Origin: Oxalobacteraceae bacterium
Lineage (GTDB): Bacteria; Pseudomonadota; Gammaproteobacteria; Burkholderiales; Burkholderiaceae_D
Direction: 5' to 3'
DNA: 64,000 nucleotides
NCBI GenBank assembly: GCA_027490725.1
Contig: JAIXXN010000018.1
Location: 1 to 64,000 of the forward strand
The first letter of the stretch is position 1. Every line of letters begins with the position of its first letter. Below are positions 18,332 to 26,354 of the stretch, one piece after another. Both the position numbers and the translations under genes were made by a program. The notes beneath the pieces are model-generated. The model did not search any database. It was not told the DNA's origin and was given only the letters and a program-made list of their open reading frames with translations.

Positions 18332-18505
18332 CGCGCGCCCTCGGCGCGCGAAGCTGCCCGCACAGCGGGCAGCAGTCGGAGGATTCGGAGCGGCTCGCCC
18401 CTGCAGGGGCGATGCCTTCGAATCCCCCTCGCAAGGCCCGCAGGGGCCTTGCTTCTCTCCGCCAAGAAACAAATGCAAAAAGGCCACCCGAGGGTGGCCT
18501 TTTTT
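18332..18505 (+). ncRNA. Candidate structured RNA with nested hairpins
   Basis: Five consecutive paired elements: CGCGCGCC/GGCGCGCG (18332-18350); GCTGCCCGC/GCGGGCAGC (18353-18373); GGATTCGGAG (18381-18390) with CTTCGAATCC (18416-18425), enclosing the palindrome CGCCCCTGCAGGGGCG; GCAAGGCCC/GGGCCTTGC (18431-18452); and a 13-bp terminator (18477-18505). On this strand TTCGAATCCCCCTC and TCTCCGCCA, both found in the tRNA-Ser 3' end, occur separated by the fourth hairpin. It may be an expressed small RNA, a tRNA-like relic or a composite palindromic repeat. No promoter was identified. Confidence 0.4.
18477..18505. terminator. Strong bidirectional rho-independent terminator
   Basis: AAAAAGGCCACCC pairs with GGGTGGCCTTTTT around a GA loop, with A-tract and T-tract on the two sides, so it works on both strands. 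Before phage integration it would have been the natural terminator of tRNA-Ser on the minus strand. Confidence 0.85.
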
Positions 18506-18511
18506 ACATTT

Positions 18512-18560
18512 GTATCCTTGGCGGAGAGAGGGGGATTCGAACCCCCGATAGGCTATGAAC
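18512..18560. other. Left attachment site (49-bp core)
   Basis: These 49 bp are identical to 61401-61449 at the other end of the prophage. They contain the 3' 42 nt of tRNA-Ser(GGA), from the variable arm through CCA, plus 7 bp downstream. Sequence identity stops sharply on both sides. The copy here has no 5' half and is a tRNA fragment left by site-specific integration. Confidence 0.92.
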
Positions 18561-18695
18561 TTTTCGCGCCGGGAAATATGGGGAATTAGGGGGTGTGAAA
18601 TCAACTACTTAGCGGAAAAGCTTCCCCCGCTTGCCCATCAACTCCCCGACGTTAACCCACAAGTTAACCCAACTTCTACCATGAGCCAGATAGTC

Positions 18696-19319
18696 TTAGG
18701 CTTGGGGAGGATTGAAAGCCCATACAACGGAGGTCATCACTGTGTGGTATGTGTTGAAAATGAATGACTTGAGCGCCAAGAGCACGTAAAAAGTTAGCCC
18801 CCCTAACATGACGAACCCGGTGCTGATCCATGGGGCGCGGACCAACGTATAGCCGCCGATCGTGTGCACCTCAAAATATTTTATTAAAGAAATTACAAGT
18901 CCGCCTTCACCAGCAAACAGCTTGACAGCCAAGCAAATGACCACAAAAAAAATATAGACAACAAAGACTTCCACAAATGTGAAAAAATTAACCTGCAGGT
19001 ATGAAAGCTCAGTCTCCTTGTACTTAGTCTGGTGCATCCTGAGAAAAAGTTCAGGCTTCGATAAAGTAGCAAAAATCGTAAACCCTGCAATCAAGAAGCC
19101 TAGCACCGTCGTGCCCATACCGAGTCCCAAATCTCCGAGCGAACGAATTAGCGTAATCCGCTTTTGCGCATTCTCAGGAAAGAAGATGCAGTCACAAGCA
19201 AGAACAATAAACACAGCAAGAGTTGCGCCGATATTAAAGAAAGAAGGCTTTAGCCATCGCACACACTGGCGATATATCTGCCACAAGCTCTTCTCAGCAA
19301 GCAACTCCACTCCTATCAT
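18696..19319 (-). CDS. Four-helix membrane protein of accessory pair
   Basis: 207 residues with four predicted transmembrane segments at about 27-50, 62-86, 110-137 and 165-190, and short cytoplasmic ends. I do not recognise the family. Its start overlaps the stop of the upstream soluble gene by 4 bp (ATGA), so the two are translationally coupled. The base composition is clearly AT-richer than in the structural genes. The place (last genes before attL, outside the lysis block) and the soluble-plus-four-helix layout recall RexA/RexB and KwaB/KwaA phage-exclusion pairs. That link is inference; a small ion channel-like effector is one possibility. Confidence 0.75.
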   Translation of the reverse strand: MIGVELLAEKSLWQIYRQCVRWLKPSFFNIGATLAVFIVLACDCIFFPENAQKRITLIRSLGDLGLGMGTTVLGFLIAGFTIFATLSKPELFLRMHQTKYKETELSYLQVNFFTFVEVFVVYIFFVVICLAVKLFAGEGGLVISLIKYFEVHTIGGYTLVRAPWISTGFVMLGGLTFYVLLALKSFIFNTYHTVMTSVVWAFNPPQA

Positions 19320-20305
19320 GACCAGTACCTTTTCACGATGTCTGCAATTTTTTGAGCGGCCTTATCTCCTCCGCTTTTCAACGCAATTGTGCCCATTTGA
19401 ATCTGTGTTTTCAGCTTCTCATACACCTTGTCTCCAGCTGGAATAACCTCTGTCGGAAGCGCATTGATGATGAAGGAAGCGTTAAAACTCTCGTTGGTGG
19501 CAGTCAGGACATCGCCATTGATGCCTTTACCACGAAGAGTAATCCGCGCATTACCGTCTTCTGCCTGTGCAGAGATCAGCTTTGTAACGCCCCCCTTTTC
19601 TAGTCCGACCTCGCCGGTCTTATGAGTCTTCAACAGGACCTGATCGGCATGAATCCTGTCTTTTATATCACGCATCTCGCCAAAGATCGGAGAATTGTCT
19701 AGCTCATGATTAGAGTTCAACACTCGGACTTCCACCGTGTTAATGGTCCTAAACTTCTGGACAAACGCTGTCACAGAACTCTCAGTCGCCATTTGGGTCA
19801 CCTCCAGAGCTGGCGGCGGGTACATCTCACGCAGAGCCTTCCACGTTATCTTCTTACCTTGAAGCTTGGCATCGTTATATATCTTAGTACTCCATTCATT
19901 GTAAGCGCTACCAAGGAATGATCCCATAGTGGAGGCAAACTGCGACATGCTAGGAGCCCCTCGCCCCTCTGACACATATAGCAGCTTGTGGTTCGACAAA
20001 ATAAGGGCGAAGAACGCCGTAGGCGCACTATCCATGACGGCATAGTCCTTTTTAATCTTTCCGTCTACCATAACCTGATCACGCTCGACTTGAGTATCTT
20101 TAACATGGCGCCCGATGAACGCAATTTCACCGTCAGAAAATTTAACTAGCTTTGTGTCTAGGAGGAAATACTCAGCATCGGAATAGCTCCGTTTTCTCGG
20201 CTTTGTGAACGCAGGAAACACTACTTCATCAAACAGGTCCAGCATGACGAACTTCTCGCCAAAAAGGCAGGTGAAGTTCGCTAGTTGCATTTTACGGGTC
20301 GACAT
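19316..20305 (-). CDS. Soluble protein of accessory pair, unknown family
   Basis: 329 residues, no signal peptide or membrane segment. The middle has FFALILSNHKLLYVSEGRG and SMSQFASTMGSFL; the later part has ITLRGKGINGDVLTA. The latter stretch loosely resembles my memory of the RexA C-terminal region, which needs a profile search. DUF4868/KwaB is an alternative. No ribosome site is obvious before ATG 20305. It is followed by, and overlaps, the four-helix membrane gene. Probably a cytoplasmic sensor or DNA-binding partner in a phage-exclusion module, but no function is proven. Confidence 0.7.
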   Translation of the reverse strand: MSTRKMQLANFTCLFGEKFVMLDLFDEVVFPAFTKPRKRSYSDAEYFLLDTKLVKFSDGEIAFIGRHVKDTQVERDQVMVDGKIKKDYAVMDSAPTAFFALILSNHKLLYVSEGRGAPSMSQFASTMGSFLGSAYNEWSTKIYNDAKLQGKKITWKALREMYPPPALEVTQMATESSVTAFVQKFRTINTVEVRVLNSNHELDNSPIFGEMRDIKDRIHADQVLLKTHKTGEVGLEKGGVTKLISAQAEDGNARITLRGKGINGDVLTATNESFNASFIINALPTEVIPAGDKVYEKLKTQIQMGTIALKSGGDKAAQKIADIVKRYWS

Positions 20306-20427
20306 TTTTTTAGATTCAAGAAACTAACAATCTGCTAATTCTACTCCACCCTGCACTCAATCTTGCAATATAAACATCTAACTTTTAATACTACTTTGCA
20401 TTTCCGTACTTTTATACAGTAGATTGG

Positions 20428-20468
20428 GCAGGCGTCTGCAACGCAAATGAATCTGCGCAGACGCCTGC
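20428..20468. terminator. 12-bp hairpin isolating accessory pair from methylase
   Basis: GCAGGCGTCTGC (20428-20439) and GCAGACGCCTGC (20457-20468) pair perfectly around a 17-nt loop, just after the stop of the methylase gene. There is no T-run on the minus strand, so termination would be inefficient or need a factor. The gap 20306-20427 is AT-rich and may hold the promoter of the pair. Confidence 0.5.
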
Positions 20469-20477
20469 GCATTAACT

Positions 20478-21266
20478 TCAGAACAATCCGACAGGGTCGG
20501 ATGCCTTATCCCAGCTATAAATAATTAGCTCCTGCCGATCGACAGCCCTACCACCGCCGCCGACCGTATAGGAGATCCCGGTAACATCCATCTGAAACCT
20601 TGAAAAAATCCGCCGGATTTCCGGATGATCATTCAAACTGAGGATAGCCTTTCCCTTGATACGGGACATCAACTCGGCCATTCGTTCGTACTCGTTCAAC
20701 GGAAAATCTACGCCATAGCCTGCCGTTTCCAAATACGGTGGGTCCAAATAAAACAGAGTATGTGGTCGGTCATAGCGCTCCATGCATTTGTACCAGTCAA
20801 GGTTTTCAACATAGGCGCTAGACAGCCGGAGGTGGGCAGCCGATAGATTTTCCTCGATCCTCAGAAGATTCACCGGCGGTGCAGTTGTTGCTGTTCCCCA
20901 TGTTTGACCATCTACTTTCCCTCCGAATGCCTGCTGCTGAAGGTAGAAAAACCGAGCGGCCCGCTGAATATCAGTCAAAACGTGTGGTGGCGTCTCCTGA
21001 AGCCACTTGAACACGTCCCGACTAGACAATGCGTATTTGAACTGGCGGACAAACTCCTCCAGGTGGTTCTTCACTACGCGATACATGTTGACCAGCTCAC
21101 CGTTGATGTCGTTAATGACTTCAACTTCTGCCGGCGGACGCATGAAGAAAAGCGCTGCACCACCAGCGAAAACTTCAACATAACAACTGTGCGGTGGGAA
21201 CTGCGGAATGATGCGATCAGCAAGACGACGTTTCCCACCGATCCATGGAATGATTGGCATTGCCAT
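20478..21266 (-). CDS. D12-class DNA adenine methylase (first copy)
   Basis: 262 residues. Motifs of the D12/Dam family are in order: PWIGGKRRLAD near the N-terminus, YVEVFAGGAALFF (SAM binding) at about 29-41 and FYLDPPYLET (catalytic DPPY) near residue 170. It transfers methyl groups to the N6 of adenine. Located just past the spanin genes, it could protect phage DNA from host restriction. No restriction enzyme gene is adjacent. A second, different D12 methylase lies near the right end of the prophage. The recognition sequence is unknown. Confidence 0.92.
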   Translation of the reverse strand: MAMPIIPWIGGKRRLADRIIPQFPPHSCYVEVFAGGAALFFMRPPAEVEVINDINGELVNMYRVVKNHLEEFVRQFKYALSSRDVFKWLQETPPHVLTDIQRAARFFYLQQQAFGGKVDGQTWGTATTAPPVNLLRIEENLSAAHLRLSSAYVENLDWYKCMERYDRPHTLFYLDPPYLETAGYGVDFPLNEYERMAELMSRIKGKAILSLNDHPEIRRIFSRFQMDVTGISYTVGGGGRAVDRQELIIYSWDKASDPVGLF

Positions 21267-21356
21267 AGGTAAACCTTATTTTTTATGCTATTCTCCGATC
21301 GCCGTCCGGACGGTAGCAGAGCCTTGCTTGGTTCACTGGTCATTCAGTGGATTGAG

Positions 21357-21403
21357 GCTCGCCCAGGTTGTTAGCGCAATCTGGGCGAGCGCTCTGTTTT
21401 TTT
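21357..21403 (+). terminator. Plus-strand intrinsic terminator with no plus-strand gene
   Basis: GCTCGCCCAG (21357-21366) and CTGGGCGAGC (21381-21390) pair, then GCTCTG and seven T residues follow on the plus strand. All neighbouring genes read the other way, so this orientation implies a short plus-strand transcript, possibly a small or antisense RNA beginning in 21267-21340. Confidence 0.6.
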
Positions 21404-21407
21404 CGGT

Positions 21408-21656
21408 TTACGGGCAGCCTGCGACTATCGCCTCAAGATGGGCCTCATACGCCCGCCCGCGTGGCCAGTCCCGTGCCAGAGCCAAAACCTTGTCGCCGTC
21501 GCTTGCCGTTGCCGGCAGTCGGCCGAACTCGAACTCGGGCCGCGCCTGTCTTTCATGCACGCATGGCACCGTCACCGGAACTCGAACTTCGATCGGCGCC
21601 GGCGGCACGCTGCTGCATCCAGCTAGAACTACGCCCATTAACATGATTACCTTCAT
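21408..21656 (-). CDS. Rz1-like outer-membrane spanin lipoprotein
   Basis: 82 residues starting MKVIMLMGVVLAGCSSVPPA, a lipoprotein signal with lipobox LAGC (C14) and then a proline-rich stretch, as in o-spanins. It overlaps the Rz-like gene by 4 bp instead of being nested in it. With Rz it bridges inner and outer membranes and disrupts the outer membrane in the last step of lysis. Longer than lambda Rz1, in the range of separate-gene Rz1 proteins. Confidence 0.8.
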   Translation of the reverse strand: MKVIMLMGVVLAGCSSVPPAPIEVRVPVTVPCVHERQARPEFEFGRLPATASDGDKVLALARDWPRGRAYEAHLEAIVAGCP

Positions 21657-22018
21657 CTAATACTTTCCAGTAGTTGGTTTACGGCCGGCATAGCATCGGC
21701 GCATGTCACTGCCCGGGTCAATCCCAGCTTTACCAGTGCGGCGTCGTATCGGCGGCCAGCCGCAGCGGCAAGCTGCTGAGCAGCCTGCCCGCGTGCGTCG
21801 GCCTGTGCGGTCGCCGCCTGCATCGCACTAACGGCACTATTCTGAATTGCGATTGACGCCTTCAGTTCAGCGCTGACTACCCGTTCAGTCGCCAGCGCCG
21901 CACGTGCAGAGTCGCGATCATGGGCGGCCAACCACCAGCCGCCACCTAGCCCGGCGCTAGTGGCAAGCAGGACAGCCAGCAGCCCAATGGCGACAGCGCG
22001 CCACAAGACGGCTGTCAT
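21653..22018 (-). CDS. Rz-like inner-membrane spanin
   Basis: 121 residues: a single N-terminal membrane helix (about 5-32, with a GGG run and WWLAAHDRD at its edge), then a long alanine/glutamine-rich coiled-coil periplasmic domain, as expected for i-spanins. Overlaps both the endolysin gene (4 bp) and the Rz1-like gene (4 bp) in one lysis cassette. Confidence 0.78.
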   Translation of the reverse strand: MTAVLWRAVAIGLLAVLLATSAGLGGGWWLAAHDRDSARAALATERVVSAELKASIAIQNSAVSAMQAATAQADARGQAAQQLAAAAGRRYDAALVKLGLTRAVTCADAMPAVNQLLESIR

Positions 22019-22530
22019 GCCAGTACCCGATCAGCAACGGCATAGAGAGCCAGTCGGTCAGCTAGCCCATTCGTACCGCCGTTGACGCGCCGTGTGACGC
22101 GCACCTGATCGCCCGTATCAGCTAACTCGTTCAGACCACGCGTTTTCCAGAACCACGCTGCTGAGCGACAGGCGTTCACCGGCTGCTCGAGCAGTTCAGG
22201 CCGGGCCAGTAGGTCGAGGCCCAAGGCGATGCCACACGCAACATAATTTGCGCGGCCGGTAATCTGGATCAGGCCACGGCCCTTGAATCGCACGCCATCC
22301 CCAGGCTGGGAATTTCCAAGATCTGCCCTGCCCTCGTACGCGGCACCGCTGGCCAGCTCACGAACGTATAGCAGTTGGCCAGACTCATGGCCGATCTGCG
22401 CGAGAAATGACGACTGGCGCGCTGGTGTATCGATGTCAAACTCTGCCATCGCGGCATTCAGTGGATCAATGAATAATGCGGCCCGGTTCCGAGCATTGGG
22501 CATGATTTTCAATAGCTGGTCGATTTTCAC
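22015..22530 (-). CDS. Endolysin, glycoside hydrolase family 19
   Basis: 171 residues. The GH19/lysozyme-like signature has FLAQIGHESGQL with the likely catalytic E49, a second acidic region (AAYEGRADLGN, E66) and FKGRGLIQITGRANY. It would cleave peptidoglycan glycan strands once released by the holin. No signal peptide, so it depends on holin. It lies between the holin-like and spanin genes with 4-bp overlaps. Confidence 0.9.
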   Translation of the reverse strand: MKIDQLLKIMPNARNRAALFIDPLNAAMAEFDIDTPARQSSFLAQIGHESGQLLYVRELASGAAYEGRADLGNSQPGDGVRFKGRGLIQITGRANYVACGIALGLDLLARPELLEQPVNACRSAAWFWKTRGLNELADTGDQVRVTRRVNGGTNGLADRLALYAVADRVLA

Positions 22531-22763
22531 TTAGCACCTTTCTGTGCGAGCGATTGCGTGGTGCGAGCGCGCTGGAAAATGTTAAAAATGACGACGGCCA
22601 GCCCGACATTGCGGAATACATCCTCGGGAAGATATGGCTGCAAGGCCGGTAGGTTGTCCCGTACGGCCTGCATAATTTTGTCTGCGAATGGCCAGGCCGC
22701 CAGTAGCATGCCGTTGACCCAGACAGTTACAGAGCGCAGGGCGCCACGTATTTTGATTGGCAT
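22527..22763 (-). CDS. Putative holin
   Basis: 78 residues with hydrophobic segments at about 12-27 and 50-63 and charged ends. It is immediately upstream of and overlaps the endolysin gene by 4 bp, the normal place for a holin. The segments are moderate in hydrophobicity, and the gene after 22771 is another candidate. Assignment is by size, membrane character and position. Confidence 0.6.
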   Translation of the reverse strand: MPIKIRGALRSVTVWVNGMLLAAWPFADKIMQAVRDNLPALQPYLPEDVFRNVGLAVVIFNIFQRARTTQSLAQKGAK

Positions 22764-22770
22764 AATTCCC

Positions 22771-23127
22771 CTATTGTTTAATGGTGACTTTTATCGACTG
22801 CCAGATAGCCAGCGCAATGAATCCGCAGGCGCCGATTGCCCCTGCGCCGGCAACCTTGATCAACGCCTCGCGCACCAGTTTATTTCGCAGTTCACGCCAC
22901 TCAATGACCGCCTCGTGGTAACGCCGGTGCCCTTCAATATCGCCAGCTGGGAAGCCTTGTGACAGTTTCTGGATTGCGGCCTCGGTCGCCTGAAATTTCC
23001 CGACAGCGATGCCTAATTTCGCAATCGCATGCTCGGCAGCTCGCTCAGCAATCCGCTCGATTTGGGTCTCTGAGATATGGACTTCATGGCGCCGTTCCGG
23101 ACCACTGTATTCATTTCTTTCTGTCAT
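22771..23127 (-). CDS. Phage membrane protein, C-terminal anchor (holin or antiholin-like)
   Basis: 118 residues from the ATG at 23127. A polar N-terminus (NEYSGPERRHEVHISETQIE) precedes a helical region, and a single transmembrane segment lies at about 93-112 (VAGAGAIGACGFIALAIW). Proteins of this layout are common in prophages beside lysis genes. It may be part of the holin system. The frame is open upstream, but the first 90 codons overlap the next gene and are unlikely. Confidence 0.6.
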   Translation of the reverse strand: MTERNEYSGPERRHEVHISETQIERIAERAAEHAIAKLGIAVGKFQATEAAIQKLSQGFPAGDIEGHRRYHEAVIEWRELRNKLVREALIKVAGAGAIGACGFIALAIWQSIKVTIKQ

Positions 23128-23140
23128 CGCTTTCCTCAAC

Positions 23141-23440
23141 TTATTTACGCAACTGGGCGCGAAGAGCGGCTGCCTCCGCGTCGAGCATGGCAATCCGATC
23201 CGTGTCACCTTCACGTAGCGGCCGAATGGTCTTGGTATCGATCGCGGCCAATGCGGCGAGGATCGGCGCGTTGTGCTCGGCAACGCTGATAGTTGGTGGA
23301 ACCGGCACATATTCAGAAATTGAGGCATCGCCAAGTACACTGAACGGATACACGACCCCGTCGCAGATGTAATGATCCTCATGCGACTCCACATCACTGA
23401 ACGGGCCGAATGTGGCTGTGGCTGTAATTAGTTGTTTCAT
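23141..23440 (-). CDS. Small phage protein next to tail fibre gene
   Basis: 99 residues; an N-terminal beta-rich part (TATATFGPFSDVESHEDHYI) and a C-terminal helix with AMLDAEAAALRAQLRK. Its start overlaps the stop of the tail fibre gene by 4 bp. It could be a fibre-assembly chaperone by position. No family recognised with confidence. Confidence 0.65.
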   Translation of the reverse strand: MKQLITATATFGPFSDVESHEDHYICDGVVYPFSVLGDASISEYVPVPPTISVAEHNAPILAALAAIDTKTIRPLREGDTDRIAMLDAEAAALRAQLRK

Positions 23441-25491
23441 GCTGCCGCCTCGATGCGTTGGAAGGTTACGGGACTGGTTCCGGCAGTGCTGCCAGTCTGG
23501 AAATAGGATTCGTTGCTGGCCACACCAGCAATCCCAACATAATTCGACTGCAGCATCGGCGGAGCTTTCACCTGATAGAGTGCTGCGGATGTGGCCACTA
23601 TCGATTGCGCTGCAGCGTCAAACGCCAGTGACGTAATGCCAGCGGCAGTAACGAGCGCGAACGAGTGTCTCCCGCCTCTAGAGGTTGTGTTGGCAAATCC
23701 AGTCAGCAATGACCCCGCTACGGCGGAAGTACTTAGTAAAGCAGGTGAAGTCCCCGCGAAATTGACATCAACCTTGTGCACAGCGGTTCCCGTTCCATGT
23801 ACCAAGAAGGCTGCAATCCCGCTCAGAACTGCGGACGCTCCAATGTTGGACAGTGTTCCAATATTCGACACCTGCACCTCGGTACCGACGCTTGCCGTAC
23901 CGGCACTATCGGTCAGTGTGTTAAGGAAGATACTGCTGGAAGCAACCGTGCAATACACCAACTTAGCAGCCGTGACTGGCAATGCTGTTGTCTGGTTTAT
24001 GCCACTTGGAATTTGACCAAGATCGGCACTGTTCACCGCCTCGACAGTTCCAGACAACTTAAAGATCGAGGCAAAATGTGTCGTATTGGGATAATCAACA
24101 ACGATGTTGCCATTCCCGTTCAGGATCGCCCTGTACATGGAAGCGGTTGCGGTAACGGTGGCAGCTGTTCCGAGTGTTAGCGTTGACCCAGACACAGTGA
24201 ATGGGGAGCAACGCACCTGCGTTGCGCTCCAGGATACGCATCGGGCAATCGAGCCACTTGCGAAGACAATGGGAACATTGCCCACAAGCAAAGTCGATTC
24301 GGCGCCAATGGTCGGAGTAATACCGGAAATCGAAATCGCTCGGACACCAGCGTCATTAGTGCCGGGGGTGCGCATATAACCGACAACGAACGAGGCGCCG
24401 ACCGCAACAAGCGTCGGCGAGGCAGAGGACATTGATGTACTTAAGGTAGCTGCACCCTTCGATCCTGTATTAACGGTAATACCCGTGCCAGAGATCGTAA
24501 GCGTAACGGCTTCCAATGCAGTAGCGGAACACGACACTACAAGTACCTGGTTTGCCGCAGACAGCACGGCGGAAAACAGGCCCTGGTCGACGACTCGAAC
24601 AAGCGTTGGTGCCCCCCATGAAAGCGAGCTGGAGTCATAGACAATGGCGTAGCAATTTGCACCGCCGAAGATGAAACATACGCGCGTGGCATCCAGTGGA
24701 ACCGCAATCAGGTTTCCCAAATTGACACCGGCTACAGCTGGAAGCAGGAGCTTTGCAGTAACACCTGTTTTTTCAACGCCATAGAGTGTCCATACTCCAG
24801 CCGCCGAAAGGTTATCTGCCAAACCGATCACAGCCCCGGATTTCGGGCGAACCCAACCGAGCTGCACACCGGCGCTATTCTTGATGCCATAGTCAAAATC
24901 ACCGGCATTGTAAAAGCTAAAGAGGCTGGCAGCCTCTATGCATGTCGTAGCAACTGGCAACGTGGCATACAAGCCCGCAGATGCAGGCGTGATAGTCATC
25001 GCTGCAGGGGATGTCGCAGTCAATGCCACGGCACCGGTGATTACTGCACCTGCAAGCCCCGGGATTGGCTCCCAGCTCTCGTTTGTCCCGTTGGTGTATC
25101 TGTATTTCCCGGCATTGCCGGTCTGCAGAGGAGTTTGGCCTGGAGCCATCATCCAATTTGCGGAATCAACGGAAGGATCTTGTGTTCCGGAGCCGATGGT
25201 CGTCCGACGATAAATATAGGGTTTTCCAGGAACCGTACTATAAGTATTTTCACCAATTCCGTAGGTCTTCCCACTGACCCAGAGGGTTACATTCGCGGCT
25301 ACTGCAGCACTGTTCGCGGCCGCCTGAGCAGCCTCAACCTGATTAGCGGCTGCAGTAACCTTCGCACTCAAGTCAACAACCGCATCCGCCAACATCGGCA
25401 AAAGGACAGTACGGTGTCCACCGGCACCGAGGTTGTTTGGACCAGTATCGCCATCGTTGTAGCTGGTCCCATTCAGGGTAACGCTATTCAT
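23437..25491 (-). CDS. Tail fibre/tail spike protein
   Basis: 684 residues. The N-terminal 80 residues include an alanine-rich coiled stretch (AANQVEAAQAAANSAAVAA) and then a carbohydrate-module-like part (VSGKTYGIGENTYSTVPGKP). The remainder is glycine/threonine/serine-rich and beta-structured, as in receptor-binding fibres. It is in the terminal position of the tail operon and probably determines host range. It overlaps the upstream tail gene by 4 bp. Confidence 0.8.
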   Translation of the reverse strand: MNSVTLNGTSYNDGDTGPNNLGAGGHRTVLLPMLADAVVDLSAKVTAAANQVEAAQAAANSAAVAANVTLWVSGKTYGIGENTYSTVPGKPYIYRRTTIGSGTQDPSVDSANWMMAPGQTPLQTGNAGKYRYTNGTNESWEPIPGLAGAVITGAVALTATSPAAMTITPASAGLYATLPVATTCIEAASLFSFYNAGDFDYGIKNSAGVQLGWVRPKSGAVIGLADNLSAAGVWTLYGVEKTGVTAKLLLPAVAGVNLGNLIAVPLDATRVCFIFGGANCYAIVYDSSSLSWGAPTLVRVVDQGLFSAVLSAANQVLVVSCSATALEAVTLTISGTGITVNTGSKGAATLSTSMSSASPTLVAVGASFVVGYMRTPGTNDAGVRAISISGITPTIGAESTLLVGNVPIVFASGSIARCVSWSATQVRCSPFTVSGSTLTLGTAATVTATASMYRAILNGNGNIVVDYPNTTHFASIFKLSGTVEAVNSADLGQIPSGINQTTALPVTAAKLVYCTVASSSIFLNTLTDSAGTASVGTEVQVSNIGTLSNIGASAVLSGIAAFLVHGTGTAVHKVDVNFAGTSPALLSTSAVAGSLLTGFANTTSRGGRHSFALVTAAGITSLAFDAAAQSIVATSAALYQVKAPPMLQSNYVGIAGVASNESYFQTGSTAGTSPVTFQRIEAAA

Positions 25492-26351
25492 AGTAACTCC
25501 TTGATTTCAAAAGCCGTCTTGTTTATCAGCGGATATGGGTATTCAATTGGACTAAGTGTGCGAAGGCGGGCCAGAAATCGGCGTCGAATCGCATGGACGG
25601 TGTCATCCGGATCGTGTATCCAAAGCAGCTCTTTATCGATGCCGGCGCGCCGGAACAATTCGAATGCTTGTGAAAATGCCTCGTCCTGTTTCATCCAGTC
25701 CAGAGTGAACTGCTGGACGCGATATGGCACGCGTACATCGAAATACTCAGCGCCGGAACGCGCCTCTTGAACCTCTGTCTTTGTCTCCCATGCGAGAGAC
25801 GCGCCATAGCTCATATTTAAGGCTGGCTGCCAGACTGGGCCGATGAAGATCCTGCCAAACTGCAGATACCCCGCAGCATTGTCGGCATCAAAGATTTGCA
25901 GGCGCCAGTACCGAGCAATAACATTAGACTCGGCCAGCATGGTGAGCGTGGGGGTGTAACCAGTAATCTGTTCTGCCGTGTAGCGGCCGCTCCACCAGTT
26001 ATCATCTTCCCAGTCAAGCGCACTTGCGGGGAATACCACAGGCCAGACGTCTTTTGGCGTAGATCCCGTGTCATAAATAACGGTAGAGAAGTCACTAACA
26101 TCCGCGCCGCGCAAGCGGTATTTAGCGGCAAGCGAAAAATTATGGTTGACCACCGCCAGTGCTCGAATATTCCGTGCAATGCCCAAATCGATATCAAGCC
26201 AGGTGCTGGATGGCTGCGCATCCTGCGTACGCGCGAACTTGCCAAGCACACGGTTTTTTACGTTCGCCAGCGGTAACCCAGCAGTCCACGCCCCGCCAGA
26301 CAACGCCGCGCTGTCGACGCGATTGGGGAATCCCAGCATGCAATTAGCCAT
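25488..26351 (-). CDS. Phage tail protein, distal tail region
   Basis: 287 residues, aromatic-rich beta-structured sequence (STWLDIDLGIARNIRALAVV, RYWRLQIFDADN, LLWIHDPDD). The pattern recalls a discoidin-like or distal-tail fold. It is between the baseplate hub-like gene and the fibre gene, in the tail-tip cluster. Exact role unknown. Confidence 0.65.
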   Translation of the reverse strand: MANCMLGFPNRVDSAALSGGAWTAGLPLANVKNRVLGKFARTQDAQPSSTWLDIDLGIARNIRALAVVNHNFSLAAKYRLRGADVSDFSTVIYDTGSTPKDVWPVVFPASALDWEDDNWWSGRYTAEQITGYTPTLTMLAESNVIARYWRLQIFDADNAAGYLQFGRIFIGPVWQPALNMSYGASLAWETKTEVQEARSGAEYFDVRVPYRVQQFTLDWMKQDEAFSQAFELFRRAGIDKELLWIHDPDDTVHAIRRRFLARLRTLSPIEYPYPLINKTAFEIKELL

Positions 26352-26354
26352 GTA

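Noticed and set aside
18120..18551. Plus-strand ORF of 143 codons
   Set aside because: It crosses the repeats, hairpins, terminator and tRNA fragment; the protein is a translation of non-coding elements.
18696..20305. Kiwa system (KwaA/KwaB) as a firm call
   Set aside because: The sizes and four-helix membrane partner fit, but gene order is reversed and I see no certain DUF4868 motif; kept as an unknown pair.
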